DNA of 64,000 bases from Agromyces italicus DSM 16388 (GCF_000421545.1 NZ_ATXF01000006.1:124001-188000); one strand, 5' to 3'. Counted from the first letter of the stretch, positions 24,605 through 34,032 are shown. Notes: generated by a model not told the origin, from the letters alone. Numbers and translations are program-made.

Positions 24605-25630
24605 ATGGCCCGCACGATCGTCGAGCGCGAGCTCACCGCCCCCGTCGCCCTCTGCGGGCCCGACGGCCGCCTGAACCCCGACGCCGTCGGCTGGACGCGA
24701 ACGCCGCTGCACGACACCTCGGGCATCGACGGCCGCCGCGTGTGGGGAAGGAACAAGCGGTGGGAGTACTGGGCGATCACGACGCCGACCCACATCGTCG
24801 CGCTGACGGTCTCGTCGATCGATTACGCGGCGGTGCACGCGATCCTCGTGCACGACCGCCGCGACGGTTCGACGATCGACCGTTCGGCGATCGCGCCGCT
24901 CGGCGGGAGCGCGACCCTGCCCGCCTCGCTCGGCGACGGGCCGGCACGAACGCGCACGAAGGCGATCGAGATCGACCTCGATGAGCTCGCCGACGGCTCG
25001 GGCACGCGCCTGCGGGGCCGCGCCGAGGGCGTGCGCTTCGACATCATCGCGCACCGGCCCGCCGGGCACGAGAGCCTCGGCGTCGTGGTGCCCTGGTCGA
25101 GCCGTCGCTTCCAGTACACGGTGAAGGATGTCGCGCGCCCCGCGACAGGTTGGCTCGAGGTCGGCGACCGGCCCGTCGAGCGCATCGAGCTGCCCGAGGG
25201 CGAGAGCTGGGCGGTGCTCGACCACGGTCGCGGGCGCTGGCCGTACAAGATGATCTGGAACTGGGGCGCCGCCTCGGGCGTCGTCGACGGCCGCACGATC
25301 GGCCTTCAGCTCGGCGGCAGGTGGACCGACGGCACCGGCTCGACCGAGAACGCCGTCGTCGTCGACGGCCGCCTGCACAAGATCAGCGAGGAGCTCGACT
25401 GGGAGTACGACGAGAGCGACTGGCTCGCCCCGTGGCGCATCCACGGCGAGCACGCCGAACTGCGGTTCGAGCCGTTCTGGGATCGGGTGAGCGCGACCGA
25501 GCTCGTCGTGTTCGGCTCGCACGGGCACCAGTGCTTCGGCCACTACTCGGGCTGGGTCGACGCCGACGGCGAACGCATCGAGGTGACGGGCCTGCTCGGC
25601 TGGGCCGAGGACGTCAGGAACCGCTGGTGA
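24605..25630 (+). CDS. DUF2804 protein
   Basis: A 341-residue protein of the DUF2804 family, which probably adopts a lipocalin-like or carbohydrate-active beta fold. Hallmarks are ELTAPVALCGPDGRLNPDAV at the start, GRNKRWEYWAITTPTHIVAL near residue 47, VVVPWSSRRFQYTVKD near 160 and GRWPYKMIWNWGAASG near 210. Function of the family is not settled. Placement between a GH2 enzyme and a LacI repressor suggests sugar handling. Its stop overlaps the LacI GTG by 4 bp. The ribosome site is weak (GAGAACGGAACCCC). Confidence 0.85.
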   Translation: MARTIVERELTAPVALCGPDGRLNPDAVGWTRTPLHDTSGIDGRRVWGRNKRWEYWAITTPTHIVALTVSSIDYAAVHAILVHDRRDGSTIDRSAIAPLGGSATLPASLGDGPARTRTKAIEIDLDELADGSGTRLRGRAEGVRFDIIAHRPAGHESLGVVVPWSSRRFQYTVKDVARPATGWLEVGDRPVERIELPEGESWAVLDHGRGRWPYKMIWNWGAASGVVDGRTIGLQLGGRWTDGTGSTENAVVVDGRLHKISEELDWEYDESDWLAPWRIHGEHAELRFEPFWDRVSATELVVFGSHGHQCFGHYSGWVDADGERIEVTGLLGWAEDVRNRW

Positions 25631-26688
25631 GCGGACGGGGTCCGACCCTCAAGGACGTCGCGGCAATCGCCGGCGTCTCGTACCGCACTGTGTCGAACGT
25701 CATCACTGCGCGAGTGCCCGTGAGCGAGGCGACACGCGAGCGCGTCGAGGCCGCGATCGCCGAACTCGGCTACCGGCCGCAGCTCGCGGCGCGCCAGCTC
25801 CGGGTGGGACGCAGCAACCTGATCACCCTCTCGGTGCCGTTCCTCTCGCTGCCGTACTTCGCCGAGCTCGCGCACGCCGTCGTCGGCGCAGCCGAGCGGG
25901 TCGGCTACGACGTCGTCGTCGACGAGACCCACGGCGACCCCGAACGCGAGCTCCGCGCGGCGGCGGGGTTCCAGACCCTCCTCACCGACGGCATCCTGCT
26001 GAGCCCCATGTCGCTCGGCGACGCACAACTGGCCGACGCCCGCGGGCGCACGCCGCTCGTCGTGCTCGGCGAGCGGATCCGCGCCGCGCGCGTCGACCGC
26101 GTCGTCGTCGACAGCGTCAACTCCTCGCGTGATGCGGCAGCGCACCTCATCGCCTCGGGTCGCCGCACCCTCGGCTTCCTGGGCGTGGTGCCGGATGCCT
26201 CGTCGGGCGCCGCGGCCGCAGACCTCCGCCTCGAAGGGTTCCGATCTGCGCTGCGCGCGGCCGGGCTCGAGGCGAAGCCGCAGCACCTCCTCGAGGTGTC
26301 GCCGTGGGACCCTGCGTCGCCCGTCGGCGACTACTCGCGCGAGGAGGGGTACGCCCGGGTGCGCGCACTGCTCGCGAGCCGCGGGGGCGACGGCGCGCTC
26401 GACGGGCTCGACGGGCTCGTCTGCGCGAACGACCTGCTCGCGATCGGCGCGCTGCGCGCCCTCCGCGAGGCCGGCATCGAGGTGCCAGGTCGGGTCGCCG
26501 TCGTCGGCTGGGACGACTCGCCCGAATCGGCGTTCGCCGCACCGTCGCTGACGAGCGTCGCCCCGGATCTCACCGAGCTCGCGCGTCTCGCCGTGGCATC
26601 CGTGCTGCGCCTCGTCGACGACCCGCACTCGCCGCCGCGCGTCGAGCAGGCCCCGTACCGGCTCGTCGTCCGCGAATCGGCGCCGTAG
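25627..26688 (+). CDS. LacI-family repressor of the GH2 operon
   Basis: A 353-residue regulator. The N-terminal helix-turn-helix and hinge helix read TLKDVAAIAGVSYRTVSNVI and ERVEAAIAELGYRPQLAARQ (residues 6-58). The periplasmic-binding-like sensor follows (NLITLSVPFLSLPYFAELAH, later DGLVCANDLLAIGALRAL and VAVVGWDDSPES). GTG at 25627 overlaps the DUF2804 stop by 4 bp. As the last gene of the MFS-GH2-DUF2804 unit, it most likely represses that unit through the palindrome at 21248 and is relieved by the imported glycoside. Confidence 0.92.
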   Translation: MSGRGPTLKDVAAIAGVSYRTVSNVITARVPVSEATRERVEAAIAELGYRPQLAARQLRVGRSNLITLSVPFLSLPYFAELAHAVVGAAERVGYDVVVDETHGDPERELRAAAGFQTLLTDGILLSPMSLGDAQLADARGRTPLVVLGERIRAARVDRVVVDSVNSSRDAAAHLIASGRRTLGFLGVVPDASSGAAAADLRLEGFRSALRAAGLEAKPQHLLEVSPWDPASPVGDYSREEGYARVRALLASRGGDGALDGLDGLVCANDLLAIGALRALREAGIEVPGRVAVVGWDDSPESAFAAPSLTSVAPDLTELARLAVASVLRLVDDPHSPPRVEQAPYRLVVRESAP

Positions 26689-26782
26689 CGAGGCATCCCG
26701 CCCGTTCGCGAACCACTGGCCCCCACCGGCTACGCTGCACCCAGGGGGCGCCGTTGCGGCGCCGTGACGAGGGGACCGCACC

Positions 26783-27409
26783 GTGAACGAACAGAAGCCG
26801 CCACGTGATCAGTGGAAGCGTGCGACCGAGATCGTCGGCGTCTTCCTGCTGTCCATCACGGCAGTGCTGACCGCGTGGTGCGGGTTCGAGTCGTCGAAAT
26901 GGGGCGGCGAGATGTCGATCGCGTTCAGCCAGGCGTCGAGCGCCCGCATCGCAGCCGCATCGGCCGACGGTGCCGCACGCGACGCGCGGACGTTCGACCT
27001 CACCATCTACGGGGCCTATGTCGAGGCGACGGGCGACGGCAACCAGGAGCTCGCCGACTACATCAGCGACCGCTTCACGCCCGAGTTCCGCACCGCGTAC
27101 GACGCCTGGGTCGCCGACGGCCAGGTCGAGAACGGCCCGTTCGCCCGCCCCGAGTACGTGCCCCCGGGCACCGCCGAGGCCGCGGCGGCGAGCGCCCGGG
27201 CCGACGCGAAGTTCGACGAGGCGCTCGAGAACAATGCGCGCGGCGATCGCTACTCGCTGCTCACCGTGCTCTTCGCACTCGTGCTGTTCCTCACCGCGAT
27301 GTCGCAGCGCGAGAACCCGGTATGGGTCACGCGCACCCTGCTCGGCCTCGCGCTCGTCGTCGCCGTCGTCGGCATCGTCATCATGTCGACGTTCCCGGTG
27401 ATCATCTGA
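26783..27409 (+). CDS. Hypothetical membrane protein
   Basis: A 208-residue protein with an N-terminal transmembrane helix (about 18-38, IVGVFLLSITAVLTAWCGFE), a helical extramembrane region (about 45-150) and two C-terminal helices (about 158-175 and 183-205). This hairpin-with-domain layout resembles DUF4337-like proteins, but I cannot assign it firmly. GTG at 26783 is preceded by GAGGGG. It stands alone downstream of the LacI gene. Confidence 0.72.
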   Translation: MNEQKPPRDQWKRATEIVGVFLLSITAVLTAWCGFESSKWGGEMSIAFSQASSARIAAASADGAARDARTFDLTIYGAYVEATGDGNQELADYISDRFTPEFRTAYDAWVADGQVENGPFARPEYVPPGTAEAAAASARADAKFDEALENNARGDRYSLLTVLFALVLFLTAMSQRENPVWVTRTLLGLALVVAVVGIVIMSTFPVII

Positions 27410-27476
27410 GCGGGTGCGGACTCTTCTCGAGCAACAGGCGATGCGCCGCTCTTCGAGGTACGGCAAGTAGCCGCAT

Positions 27477-27534
27477 CTTGCAGGATGAGCGCGATGACAG
27501 GGCTGGTGAGAGGCCTGTCGAACCGCTCATCCTG
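27477..27534. repeat. CAGGATGAGCG inverted repeat
   Basis: CTTGCAGGATGAGCG (27477-27491) faces CGCTCATCCTG (27524-27534), an 11-bp stem. The same arms, longer and perfect, recur at 39044-39106. The rest of the 299-bp gap 27410-27708 holds no gene. It may act as a terminator for the membrane-protein gene. Confidence 0.7.
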
Positions 27535-27708
27535 AATTCTGCGGGGCGAATGCCGTCGTCGCTGCCGTCACCGCGCACGCGTCGGCGCTGAGGAGCGATC
27601 GCGACACGAACGACGACCTCGGGCCCCGTTCACCTTCCGGCCACGACCGCGCCACGTCGCACTCCTACCGTTGCGTCCAGACAGATCACCTCTGAAAGGA
27701 CCAGCTGC

Positions 27709-29643
27709 ATGGCTTCCGCCTCCCTGCCGGCGAGACGAGCGCTCATCTCGCTCGTCGGCGCCGGTGTCGCACTCACCGCCTTCCTGTACGTGCCGCCGGC
27801 GCACGCGGCCGGGGGCTCGCTGAGCCTAGATGCCACGACGATCGCCGCCGACAAGACGGTCGAGATCACCTTCGACGCGGGCGAGGCGGTGCACGAGCGC
27901 AACTGGATCGGCATCTACCGCGACGGGGTGATACCCGGGGGTCCCTCCTCGCTCGACTGGCGCTACGTGCCCGAGCCGAGCGGCCAGGTCTCATGGGGGC
28001 CGTCCGCGCGCGACGGCTGGACGCAGAACACCGCGACCATGGGCGCCGGAGACTACGACGTCTACCTGCTCGAGGACGACGGCTACGGTGTGCTCGCCGG
28101 CCCGGTCGATCTCACCGTCACCGGCGAACCGACCGAGCCGACGACGCCGCCCGCCGATCCGAAGCCCGAGGTCGACGGGGTGAGCGAGCTCGACGTGCTC
28201 GCCTTCAACGTCTGGCACGGCGGAACGCAGATCCCGAACGGTGCGCAGGAGATCGCCGACATCATCCGCGAGACCGACGCCGACGTCACGTTCATGCCCG
28301 AGGTGGGGCAGGCGCCCGCGCAGGTCGCCGAGCTGCTCGGCTACGAGCACCTCATCGCGACCGACACCGGCGTGGTGTCGCGCTACCCGATCATCTCGAG
28401 CGACACGATCGACCGCTGGTGGACGAAGGCCGTGATCGACGTCAACGGCACCGAGGTCGTCGTGTACGGCGGCCACCTCGAGTACCGCTGGTACACCACC
28501 TACCTGCCGCGCGGCTACGGCGGCGAGATCCGCGGCGACTGGCCGGCCGGTTGGGGCACCTGGAACAAGCTGGATGCCCCGGTGACCGACGTCGAGCAGA
28601 TCCTCGCCGCGAACCTGCAGTCCGGGAGGCCGGCGACCGCGGCCGACCTCGTCGAGGACATCGCCGCCGAGCGCGCGGCCGGCCGGATCGCGATCGTCGG
28701 CGGCGACTTCAACGAGCCCTCGGCGCAGGACTGGACTGCGGCGACGGCCGGGCTTCAAGACCACAACGGCGTCGTGATCCCGTGGCAGACCACGCAGACC
28801 CTGCTCGACGGCGGACTCGTCGACGCGTACCGCGAGGTGCACCCCGACCCGGTCGCGAACCCCGGCATCACCTGGCCGTCCGACAACGAGCGCTTCCCGA
28901 CCTCGTCGCTGACCTGGGCGCCCGAGGCCGACGAGCGCGACCGCATCGACTACATCTTCGCGACCCCCGACGAGCGGCTCGCGATCGACGATGCCGCCGT
29001 CGTCGGCCCGCAGTCGAGCATCGTGCGCGACGAGCGCGTCGACGACGACAGCGCCGACGAGATCCTCACGCCCGACGCCGTCTGGCCGAGCGACCACAAG
29101 GCCGTCCTCGCCGAGTTCCGCGTCTGCGACGAGGGATGCGGCACGACCGAGCCGGCGACGCCCGCCATCGAGCTCGGCGCCAGGTCCGTCGTCGCGGGCG
29201 CGACGGTGGCCGTGTCGGGCAGCGGCTTCGGGCCCGAGGCCGAACTGCGCGTCGAACTGCACTCGACGCCGGTGGTGCTCGGCACGGCGACGACCGACGA
29301 GGCAGGTGCGTTCCGGTCCACGATGACGATCCCCGCCGACACCGCACCCGGCGAGCACTCCCTCGTCGTGATCGGCGCCGACGGCACCGAGGTCTCGGCG
29401 GCGCTCACCGTGACCGCCGCGCCCGACGGCGGCGGCGAGACCCCCGGCGACTGGAGCGGCACCCCCGGCGAGGGCGGCTCCGGTGACGCGGACCCCGGTG
29501 CCGGGTCGGACACGGGCTCGGAGCCGAGCAGCCTCGCCAGCACCGGGGCGAACGTGCTGCCCTTCGCAATCGGGGGCGCCGTACTGCTGGGCCTCGGCGT
29601 CGTGCTGATGCTCGCGCGTCGCCGCCGCAATCAGGCCGGGTAG
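27709..29643 (+). CDS. Sortase-anchored EEP-family phosphatase/nuclease
   Basis: A 644-residue surface protein. It starts with a signal peptide (about 1-33, ending AHAAGG), followed by a beta-sandwich domain (about 35-135, with HERNWIGIYRDGVIPGG). The endonuclease/exonuclease/phosphatase domain spans about 155-475: LAFNVWHGG, FMPEVGQ, GGDFNEPS and WPSDHKAVLAEF carry the metal and catalytic Asn, Glu, Asp and His residues. An Ig-like domain (about 485-565) and a Gly/Asp/Ser linker follow. The C-terminus is LASTGAN, a hydrophobic helix and RRRR, an LAxTG-type sorting signal as used by class E sortases. The substrate may be extracellular nucleic acid or a phosphoester. AAAGGA precedes ATG 27709. 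Confidence 0.9.
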   Translation: MASASLPARRALISLVGAGVALTAFLYVPPAHAAGGSLSLDATTIAADKTVEITFDAGEAVHERNWIGIYRDGVIPGGPSSLDWRYVPEPSGQVSWGPSARDGWTQNTATMGAGDYDVYLLEDDGYGVLAGPVDLTVTGEPTEPTTPPADPKPEVDGVSELDVLAFNVWHGGTQIPNGAQEIADIIRETDADVTFMPEVGQAPAQVAELLGYEHLIATDTGVVSRYPIISSDTIDRWWTKAVIDVNGTEVVVYGGHLEYRWYTTYLPRGYGGEIRGDWPAGWGTWNKLDAPVTDVEQILAANLQSGRPATAADLVEDIAAERAAGRIAIVGGDFNEPSAQDWTAATAGLQDHNGVVIPWQTTQTLLDGGLVDAYREVHPDPVANPGITWPSDNERFPTSSLTWAPEADERDRIDYIFATPDERLAIDDAAVVGPQSSIVRDERVDDDSADEILTPDAVWPSDHKAVLAEFRVCDEGCGTTEPATPAIELGARSVVAGATVAVSGSGFGPEAELRVELHSTPVVLGTATTDEAGAFRSTMTIPADTAPGEHSLVVIGADGTEVSAALTVTAAPDGGGETPGDWSGTPGEGGSGDADPGAGSDTGSEPSSLASTGANVLPFAIGGAVLLGLGVVLMLARRRRNQAG

Positions 29644-29653
29644 ACCGCAACGA

Positions 29654-29692
29654 CGAGACGCCGGCATGGAGTGACACCATGCCGGCGTCTCG
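29654..29692 (+). terminator. Hairpin behind the EEP surface-protein gene
   Basis: A 16-bp perfect stem (29654-29669 with 29677-29692, core GACGCCGGCATG) and a 7-nt loop lie 11 bp after the stop. There is no U-run, which is common in high-GC actinobacteria. Confidence 0.75.
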
Positions 29693-29714
29693 CGCTGCAC
29701 CCGAGAGACACGAA

Positions 29715-29740
29715 AAGCCCGGAACTCTCGTTCCGGGCTT
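29715..29740 (-). terminator. Terminator of the tRNA-Met transcript
   Basis: AAGCCCGGAAC and GTTCCGGGCTT form an 11-bp stem with a TCTC loop. Reading on the minus strand it follows the tRNA 3' end and is trailed by TTTTCG. Confidence 0.8.
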
Positions 29741-29741
29741 C

Positions 29742-29818
29742 TGGTAGCGAGGGCGGGACTCGAACCCGCGACACCACGATTATGAGCCGTGTGCTCTAAC
29801 CACCTGAGCTACCCCGCC
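29742..29818 (-). tRNA. tRNA-Met (CAT)
   Basis: Full cloverleaf: acceptor GGCGGGG with CCTCGCT, D-stem GCTC/GAGC, anticodon loop CTCATAA with CAT, T-arm GCGGG-TTCGAGT-CCCGC, and an encoded CCA end (29742-29744). The C1-A72 mismatch typical of initiator tRNA is absent, so it is an elongator Met. A lysidine-modified Ile tRNA cannot be wholly excluded. Confidence 0.93.
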
Positions 29819-29863
29819 GGGAGGCTTCGAGTCGAAGCGTGAACGCCACGAACCGAGAACCAG

Positions 29864-29935
<72 letters not shown>

Positions 29936-30009
29936 GTGTGCCGCATTCGGCAACCGTACGAGGATATCACCTCTCAGCGGGTGCTTCGAACCACTGCCAC
30001 GAGGGCGGA

Positions 30010-31884
30010 TCACCAGCCCGGGGCGGCGACGCCGGGCAGGCGCCACGCACCGAACGCGGGCCCGTCGGCGCGCGCCGTCACGACGTCGGTCGATGGCGCA
30101 TCGGATGCCTCGAGCCGCACCTCTCCGAACGCGACGAGCCGCTCGCCGACGCCGCCGGAGCGCGTGCCGAAGGGCAGGCCGGACAGCCGGGCCGCCGCCG
30201 CCGAGCGCGCGGCCACGACGAGCACCGACTCCTCGGCCGACTCGCGCACGAACGCGACGAGCTCGTCGGTGACCGCGAGCCAGCGCATGCCGCCGCTCGC
30301 GAGCACCTCGTGCGAGCGCCGCAGCTCGACGAGCCGGCGGTACGCGTCGAGCACGGGCGCGACCGAGGCATCCTGTTCGGTGCCCCAGGGCATCGGCGTG
30401 CGCGAGGCCTCGCCGTCCTCGCCGGTGAGTCCGAACTCGTCGCCGGCCCACACCACGGGGATTCCGGGCATCGTGACCGCGAGGCCGAAGCCGACGGGAA
30501 CGGTGCCGGAGCGCGCATGCGTCGCGAAGCGCGGGGTGTCGTGCGTGTCGAGGGCGTTCATGCCGCCGAGTCGGGTGCGCCACGGGTAGCCCGCCGCGAA
30601 GCGCAGGTGCGCCTCGACGAATTGCCGTCCGGTGTACGCGGGCACCTGCGCGAGCGCGAAGCCGATGCCGCCGCCGGCAGGGCTGCCGGGCGCCTGCAGC
30701 CAGCTCCAGAGCGGCCGGGTGAACGGGGTGTAGCTCATCGCTCCGTGCCACGCGTCGCCCTGGAAGTCGCTCGCGCCGTCGTTCGTCGACTCGCCGAGCA
30801 GGATCGTGTCGGGGTTCACCGCGAGCATCGTGCGCCGGATCGCCCGGCGCACTTCGGCGTTCAGGTCGACGCCGCCGAGACGGCCGGTCATGTTCGCGAC
30901 GTCGATGCGCCAGCCGTCGAGCCCGAACGGCGCCCGCAGGTACTTCGCGACGATCGAGTCGGGGCCGTCGACGAACCGGCGCCGCAGCTCGTGCGACGAC
31001 CAGTCGAACTTCGGCAGGCTCGGCACGCCGAGCCACGACTCGTACCCGTTCGGCGCCGTGTCGTCGAAGTAGTAGAACTCGCGCTCGGGCGAGGCCGGCT
31101 CGGCCTGCGCGGTGCGGAACCACTCGTGCGCGTCGCCCGAGTGGTTCGAGGTCAGGTCGCCGATGACACGGATGCCACGGGCATGCGCCGCCTCGACGAG
31201 GCGCACCAGTGCGTCGTCGCCGCCGAGGAGCTCGTCGACGTGATCGAAGGTCGAGGCGTCGTAGCGGTGGTTCGATCGCGCCGGGAACACCGGGGTCAGG
31301 TACAAGAGGTTCACGCCGAGGCCCGAGAGGTGGTCGAGCCTCTCGCGCACCCCGTCGAGATCGCCGCCGAAGAACTGCGCCGAACGACCGGGCGGCTCGG
31401 GGTCGAGCGCGTCGCCCCACTCCGCGGGGATCGCCCACTCGGGCGTCGCTCGCGCGTCGGCCGCCGCCGAACGCGCGAAGCGGTCGGGGAACACCTGGTA
31501 CAGCACACTGCCCGCGATCCACTCGGGAGCCGGGTCGTGCGCGACGATCCTGAAGTCGTCGTCGTCGCGCGTCTCGATCGCCGACAGCCCCAGCTGGTTC
31601 AGCCAGTGCTGGCGCCCGTCGACGCCGACGAGCAGCCAGCGGTAGCCGTGCACGGGGTTCTCGACCTCGACGCTCGCCTCCCACCAGCTCCAGCCGTCGC
31701 CGACCTCGGCTATGCGCGCCGCCTCGTCGAAGCGCGGCTCGCGGTTCGGGTTCGACCGGGTGCCGACCCAGGCGAGCGGGCCGAAGCTCTCGGGCACCCG
31801 CAGCCGAACGCGCACGGTCTCGCCGAGCGCGGGACTCTGCGTCGAGACGTGCAGCGGCGATCCGTCGTGATGGGGGCTCAGCAT
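30010..31884 (-). CDS. GH13 alpha-glucan hydrolase (maltodextrin glucosidase-like)
   Basis: A 624-residue GH13 enzyme with an N-terminal beta domain (about 1-110), like neopullulanase or maltodextrin glucosidase. The barrel starts at GSVLYQVFPDRFARS. Region I is DLTSNHSG, region II is GWRIDVAN with the nucleophile Asp, region III is LLGES with the acid Glu, and region IV is ALDTHDTPR. A C-terminal beta domain ends the protein. There is no signal peptide, so it should act on maltodextrins taken up by the MalEFG system encoded about 1 kb away on the same strand. ATG at 31884 is the first start. Confidence 0.92.
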   Translation of the reverse strand: MLSPHHDGSPLHVSTQSPALGETVRVRLRVPESFGPLAWVGTRSNPNREPRFDEAARIAEVGDGWSWWEASVEVENPVHGYRWLLVGVDGRQHWLNQLGLSAIETRDDDDFRIVAHDPAPEWIAGSVLYQVFPDRFARSAAADARATPEWAIPAEWGDALDPEPPGRSAQFFGGDLDGVRERLDHLSGLGVNLLYLTPVFPARSNHRYDASTFDHVDELLGGDDALVRLVEAAHARGIRVIGDLTSNHSGDAHEWFRTAQAEPASPEREFYYFDDTAPNGYESWLGVPSLPKFDWSSHELRRRFVDGPDSIVAKYLRAPFGLDGWRIDVANMTGRLGGVDLNAEVRRAIRRTMLAVNPDTILLGESTNDGASDFQGDAWHGAMSYTPFTRPLWSWLQAPGSPAGGGIGFALAQVPAYTGRQFVEAHLRFAAGYPWRTRLGGMNALDTHDTPRFATHARSGTVPVGFGLAVTMPGIPVVWAGDEFGLTGEDGEASRTPMPWGTEQDASVAPVLDAYRRLVELRRSHEVLASGGMRWLAVTDELVAFVRESAEESVLVVAARSAAAARLSGLPFGTRSGGVGERLVAFGEVRLEASDAPSTDVVTARADGPAFGAWRLPGVAAPGW

Positions 31885-32000
31885 GGGGTCATCCTCTCGT
31901 GGAGCGGCGACATCGTCGCGCGCGTGAGCGAGCGCAGGGTCGGGGCGGCGCTGTTGCAGAATGGAGCGGCGGCCGCGACCGCGACGCGAAGGGAGCGACC

Positions 32001-32948
32001 GTGACCACAGGGTTCGAGTTGATCGCGAACGACGGCGGACTCGCCGCGTTCGCGGAGGCCAACGGCTGGGAGTACCGCGCCGTCGGCGACCCGCCTGCCC
32101 TCGGCGACGGTCTCTGGGAGCGGGTGTCGAACGGCACCGCGTACGACAAGGTCATCGCCGACGGATGGCAGTCCGGTCATCTGCGCGGCGGCACCCGGAC
32201 CGCCCGGTCCGTGCGCATGAAGTCGGGCGTCCGAGTGACGACGAGCGTGAGCGCGACCGCGAGCGGCATCGACGTCGGGTACCTCGCGATCGACCTGCCG
32301 CGGCAACTGCCGAACATGATCCTCGACGCCGGCAGCAACGACGGACTGCTCGGCTCGAGCCTCGCGCGCCCGCCGAAGGAGAACCAGCGGCTCTCGCTCG
32401 AAGGAGACTTCGACCGGCACTTCCGCCTCTACGTGCCGAAGGGTTACGAGCGCGACGCGCTCTACGTCTTCACGCCCGACCTGATGGCGCTGCTCATCGA
32501 CGAGACCGGCGACCTCGACGTCGAGGTGCGCGACAACCTGCTCATCGTCATGAAGCCGGGCGGCTTCGCCTGGGCCGACCCCGCGACGTGGCAGCGGTTC
32601 GACCGCATCCGCGCGGTCGTCGGCGCGAAGTTCCACGACCGCACCGACCTGTACGTCGACGAGCGGGTGCCGGGTGCCGAGACGCCCGCATCGCGGATGG
32701 CGGCGGTCGCCGCGGGCGGCGCGGCGGTCGCCCGGGCGACACCCGGGGTTCCCAGTGCGACGGGCACCGCCGCCCAGCACACGGTCGCCCCCGCCGGTCG
32801 CCGCCTTCGCCGCAAGCTGGACCGCGCCACCGCGATCGGCCTCGGGTTCGGCATCGGCGGCGTGGTGATCGCCATCGCCGCGGTCGTCGTGCCGCTGATC
32901 GTCATCGCCGCGTCGGGCATGCAACCCGGCGAATCCGTCTCGTTCTGA
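32001..32948 (+). CDS. Hypothetical protein with C-terminal membrane helix
   Basis: A 315-residue protein. The first about 210 residues look cytoplasmic and globular, with FEREFRLY-like elements (GDFDRHFRLYVPKGYERDAL near 135) and VRDNLLIVMKPGGFAW near 175. A linker rich in Ala and Thr leads to one transmembrane segment near residues 280-308 (GLGFGIGGVVIAIAAVVVPL). GTG at 32001 follows AAGGGAG. It is divergent from the GH13 gene. The family resembles uncharacterised actinobacterial proteins of similar layout; no function is assigned. Confidence 0.73.
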   Translation: MTTGFELIANDGGLAAFAEANGWEYRAVGDPPALGDGLWERVSNGTAYDKVIADGWQSGHLRGGTRTARSVRMKSGVRVTTSVSATASGIDVGYLAIDLPRQLPNMILDAGSNDGLLGSSLARPPKENQRLSLEGDFDRHFRLYVPKGYERDALYVFTPDLMALLIDETGDLDVEVRDNLLIVMKPGGFAWADPATWQRFDRIRAVVGAKFHDRTDLYVDERVPGAETPASRMAAVAAGGAAVARATPGVPSATGTAAQHTVAPAGRRLRRKLDRATAIGLGFGIGGVVIAIAAVVVPLIVIAASGMQPGESVSF

Positions 32949-33045
32949 GCCGGCGCCCCGAGGCCTGCCGGGTGGTCCCGCAGGCGCGTCGTCTGCGCGG
33001 CTCAGCCGCGTAGACGCGTCGTCTCGGCAGCGCTTCTGCAACGCC

Positions 33046-34032
33046 CTACTTCACCGCGCCGGCGGTCAGCCCGCCGACGATGTACTTCTGGAGGAAGAGG
33101 AACAGCGCGACGACCGGCAGCGCCGACATCACGGCCCCGGCCGAGAAGGCGCTCCAGTCGGCGTAGCGGGGGTTCGACACGAGCTTCGTGAGGCCGACGG
33201 CGAGCGTCTGCTTCTCGGTGTCGATAAGCAGCACGGATGCCACGACGAACTCGTTCACCGAGGCGATGAACGACAGCAGCGCGACCACCGCGAGGATCGG
33301 CGCCACGAGCCGCAGGATGATCGTGAAGAAGATGCGCGCGTGCCCGGCCCCGTCGATCTTGGCGGCCTCGTCGATCGACGAGGGCACCGTGTTGAAGAAG
33401 CCGTACATGAGATACGTGTTCACGCCGAGCGCGCCGCCGAGGTAGACCATGATCAGCCCGAGGTGCGTGTTCAGGCCGATCGCAGGGAACAGGTCGCCGA
33501 TCGTCGACATGAGCAGGAAGATCGCGACCACGGCCAGCAACTGCGGGAACATCTGCACGACGACGATCGAGATGAGCCCGAACCGGCGTCCGGTGAACCG
33601 CATACGCGAGAAGGAATATGCGGCGAGCGCCCCGAGGAACACCGTGCACACCGCGGTCGTCCCGGCGATGATCATCGTGTTCGCGAACCAGGTCGAGAAC
33701 GGCACCTGCGGGTCGGAGAGGATCCGCACGTAGCTGTCGAACCCGATCTTCGAGAACAGCGCGTTCGAGCCGGTCAGGGTGCCGTTGGGGTTCAGCGACG
33801 ACGAGACCACGAAGACGATCGGGAACAGCGAGAAGACCACCATCACGACGCCGACGATGTGTCGCCAGCCGGTCGCCGCGAACCAGCGGCCGAAGTCGAA
33901 CGGGCGCTTGGGCAGCACCAGCGGCGCGTCGCCCCGTGAGGAGAACGCCCGCGTCGAGGCATCCGTCATCTCTTCGATCTCGCCCACGGCGAGACCCACG
34001 CCCGTGCCGGGCACCACCTTGCGAGCGGCCAT
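33046..34032 (-). CDS. malG: Maltose/maltodextrin ABC permease MalG
   Basis: A 328-residue inner-membrane permease of the carbohydrate ABC family. About six helices are visible, and the EAA loop that contacts the ATPase reads SIDEAAKIDGAGHARIFFTI near residue 220. The conserved C-terminus ends FLQKYIVGGLTAGAVK. Its ATG shares a base with the malF stop (TGATG), so it is translationally coupled. There is no MalK ATPase gene in the window; as in many actinobacteria a shared MsiK-type ATPase elsewhere probably energises the system. Confidence 0.93.
   Translation of the reverse strand: MAARKVVPGTGVGLAVGEIEEMTDASTRAFSSRGDAPLVLPKRPFDFGRWFAATGWRHIVGVVMVVFSLFPIVFVVSSSLNPNGTLTGSNALFSKIGFDSYVRILSDPQVPFSTWFANTMIIAGTTAVCTVFLGALAAYSFSRMRFTGRRFGLISIVVVQMFPQLLAVVAIFLLMSTIGDLFPAIGLNTHLGLIMVYLGGALGVNTYLMYGFFNTVPSSIDEAAKIDGAGHARIFFTIILRLVAPILAVVALLSFIASVNEFVVASVLLIDTEKQTLAVGLTKLVSNPRYADWSAFSAGAVMSALPVVALFLFLQKYIVGGLTAGAVK

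Noticed and set aside
32001-32948. Member of the mal operon
   Set aside because: It lies on the opposite strand and shares no features with transporters.
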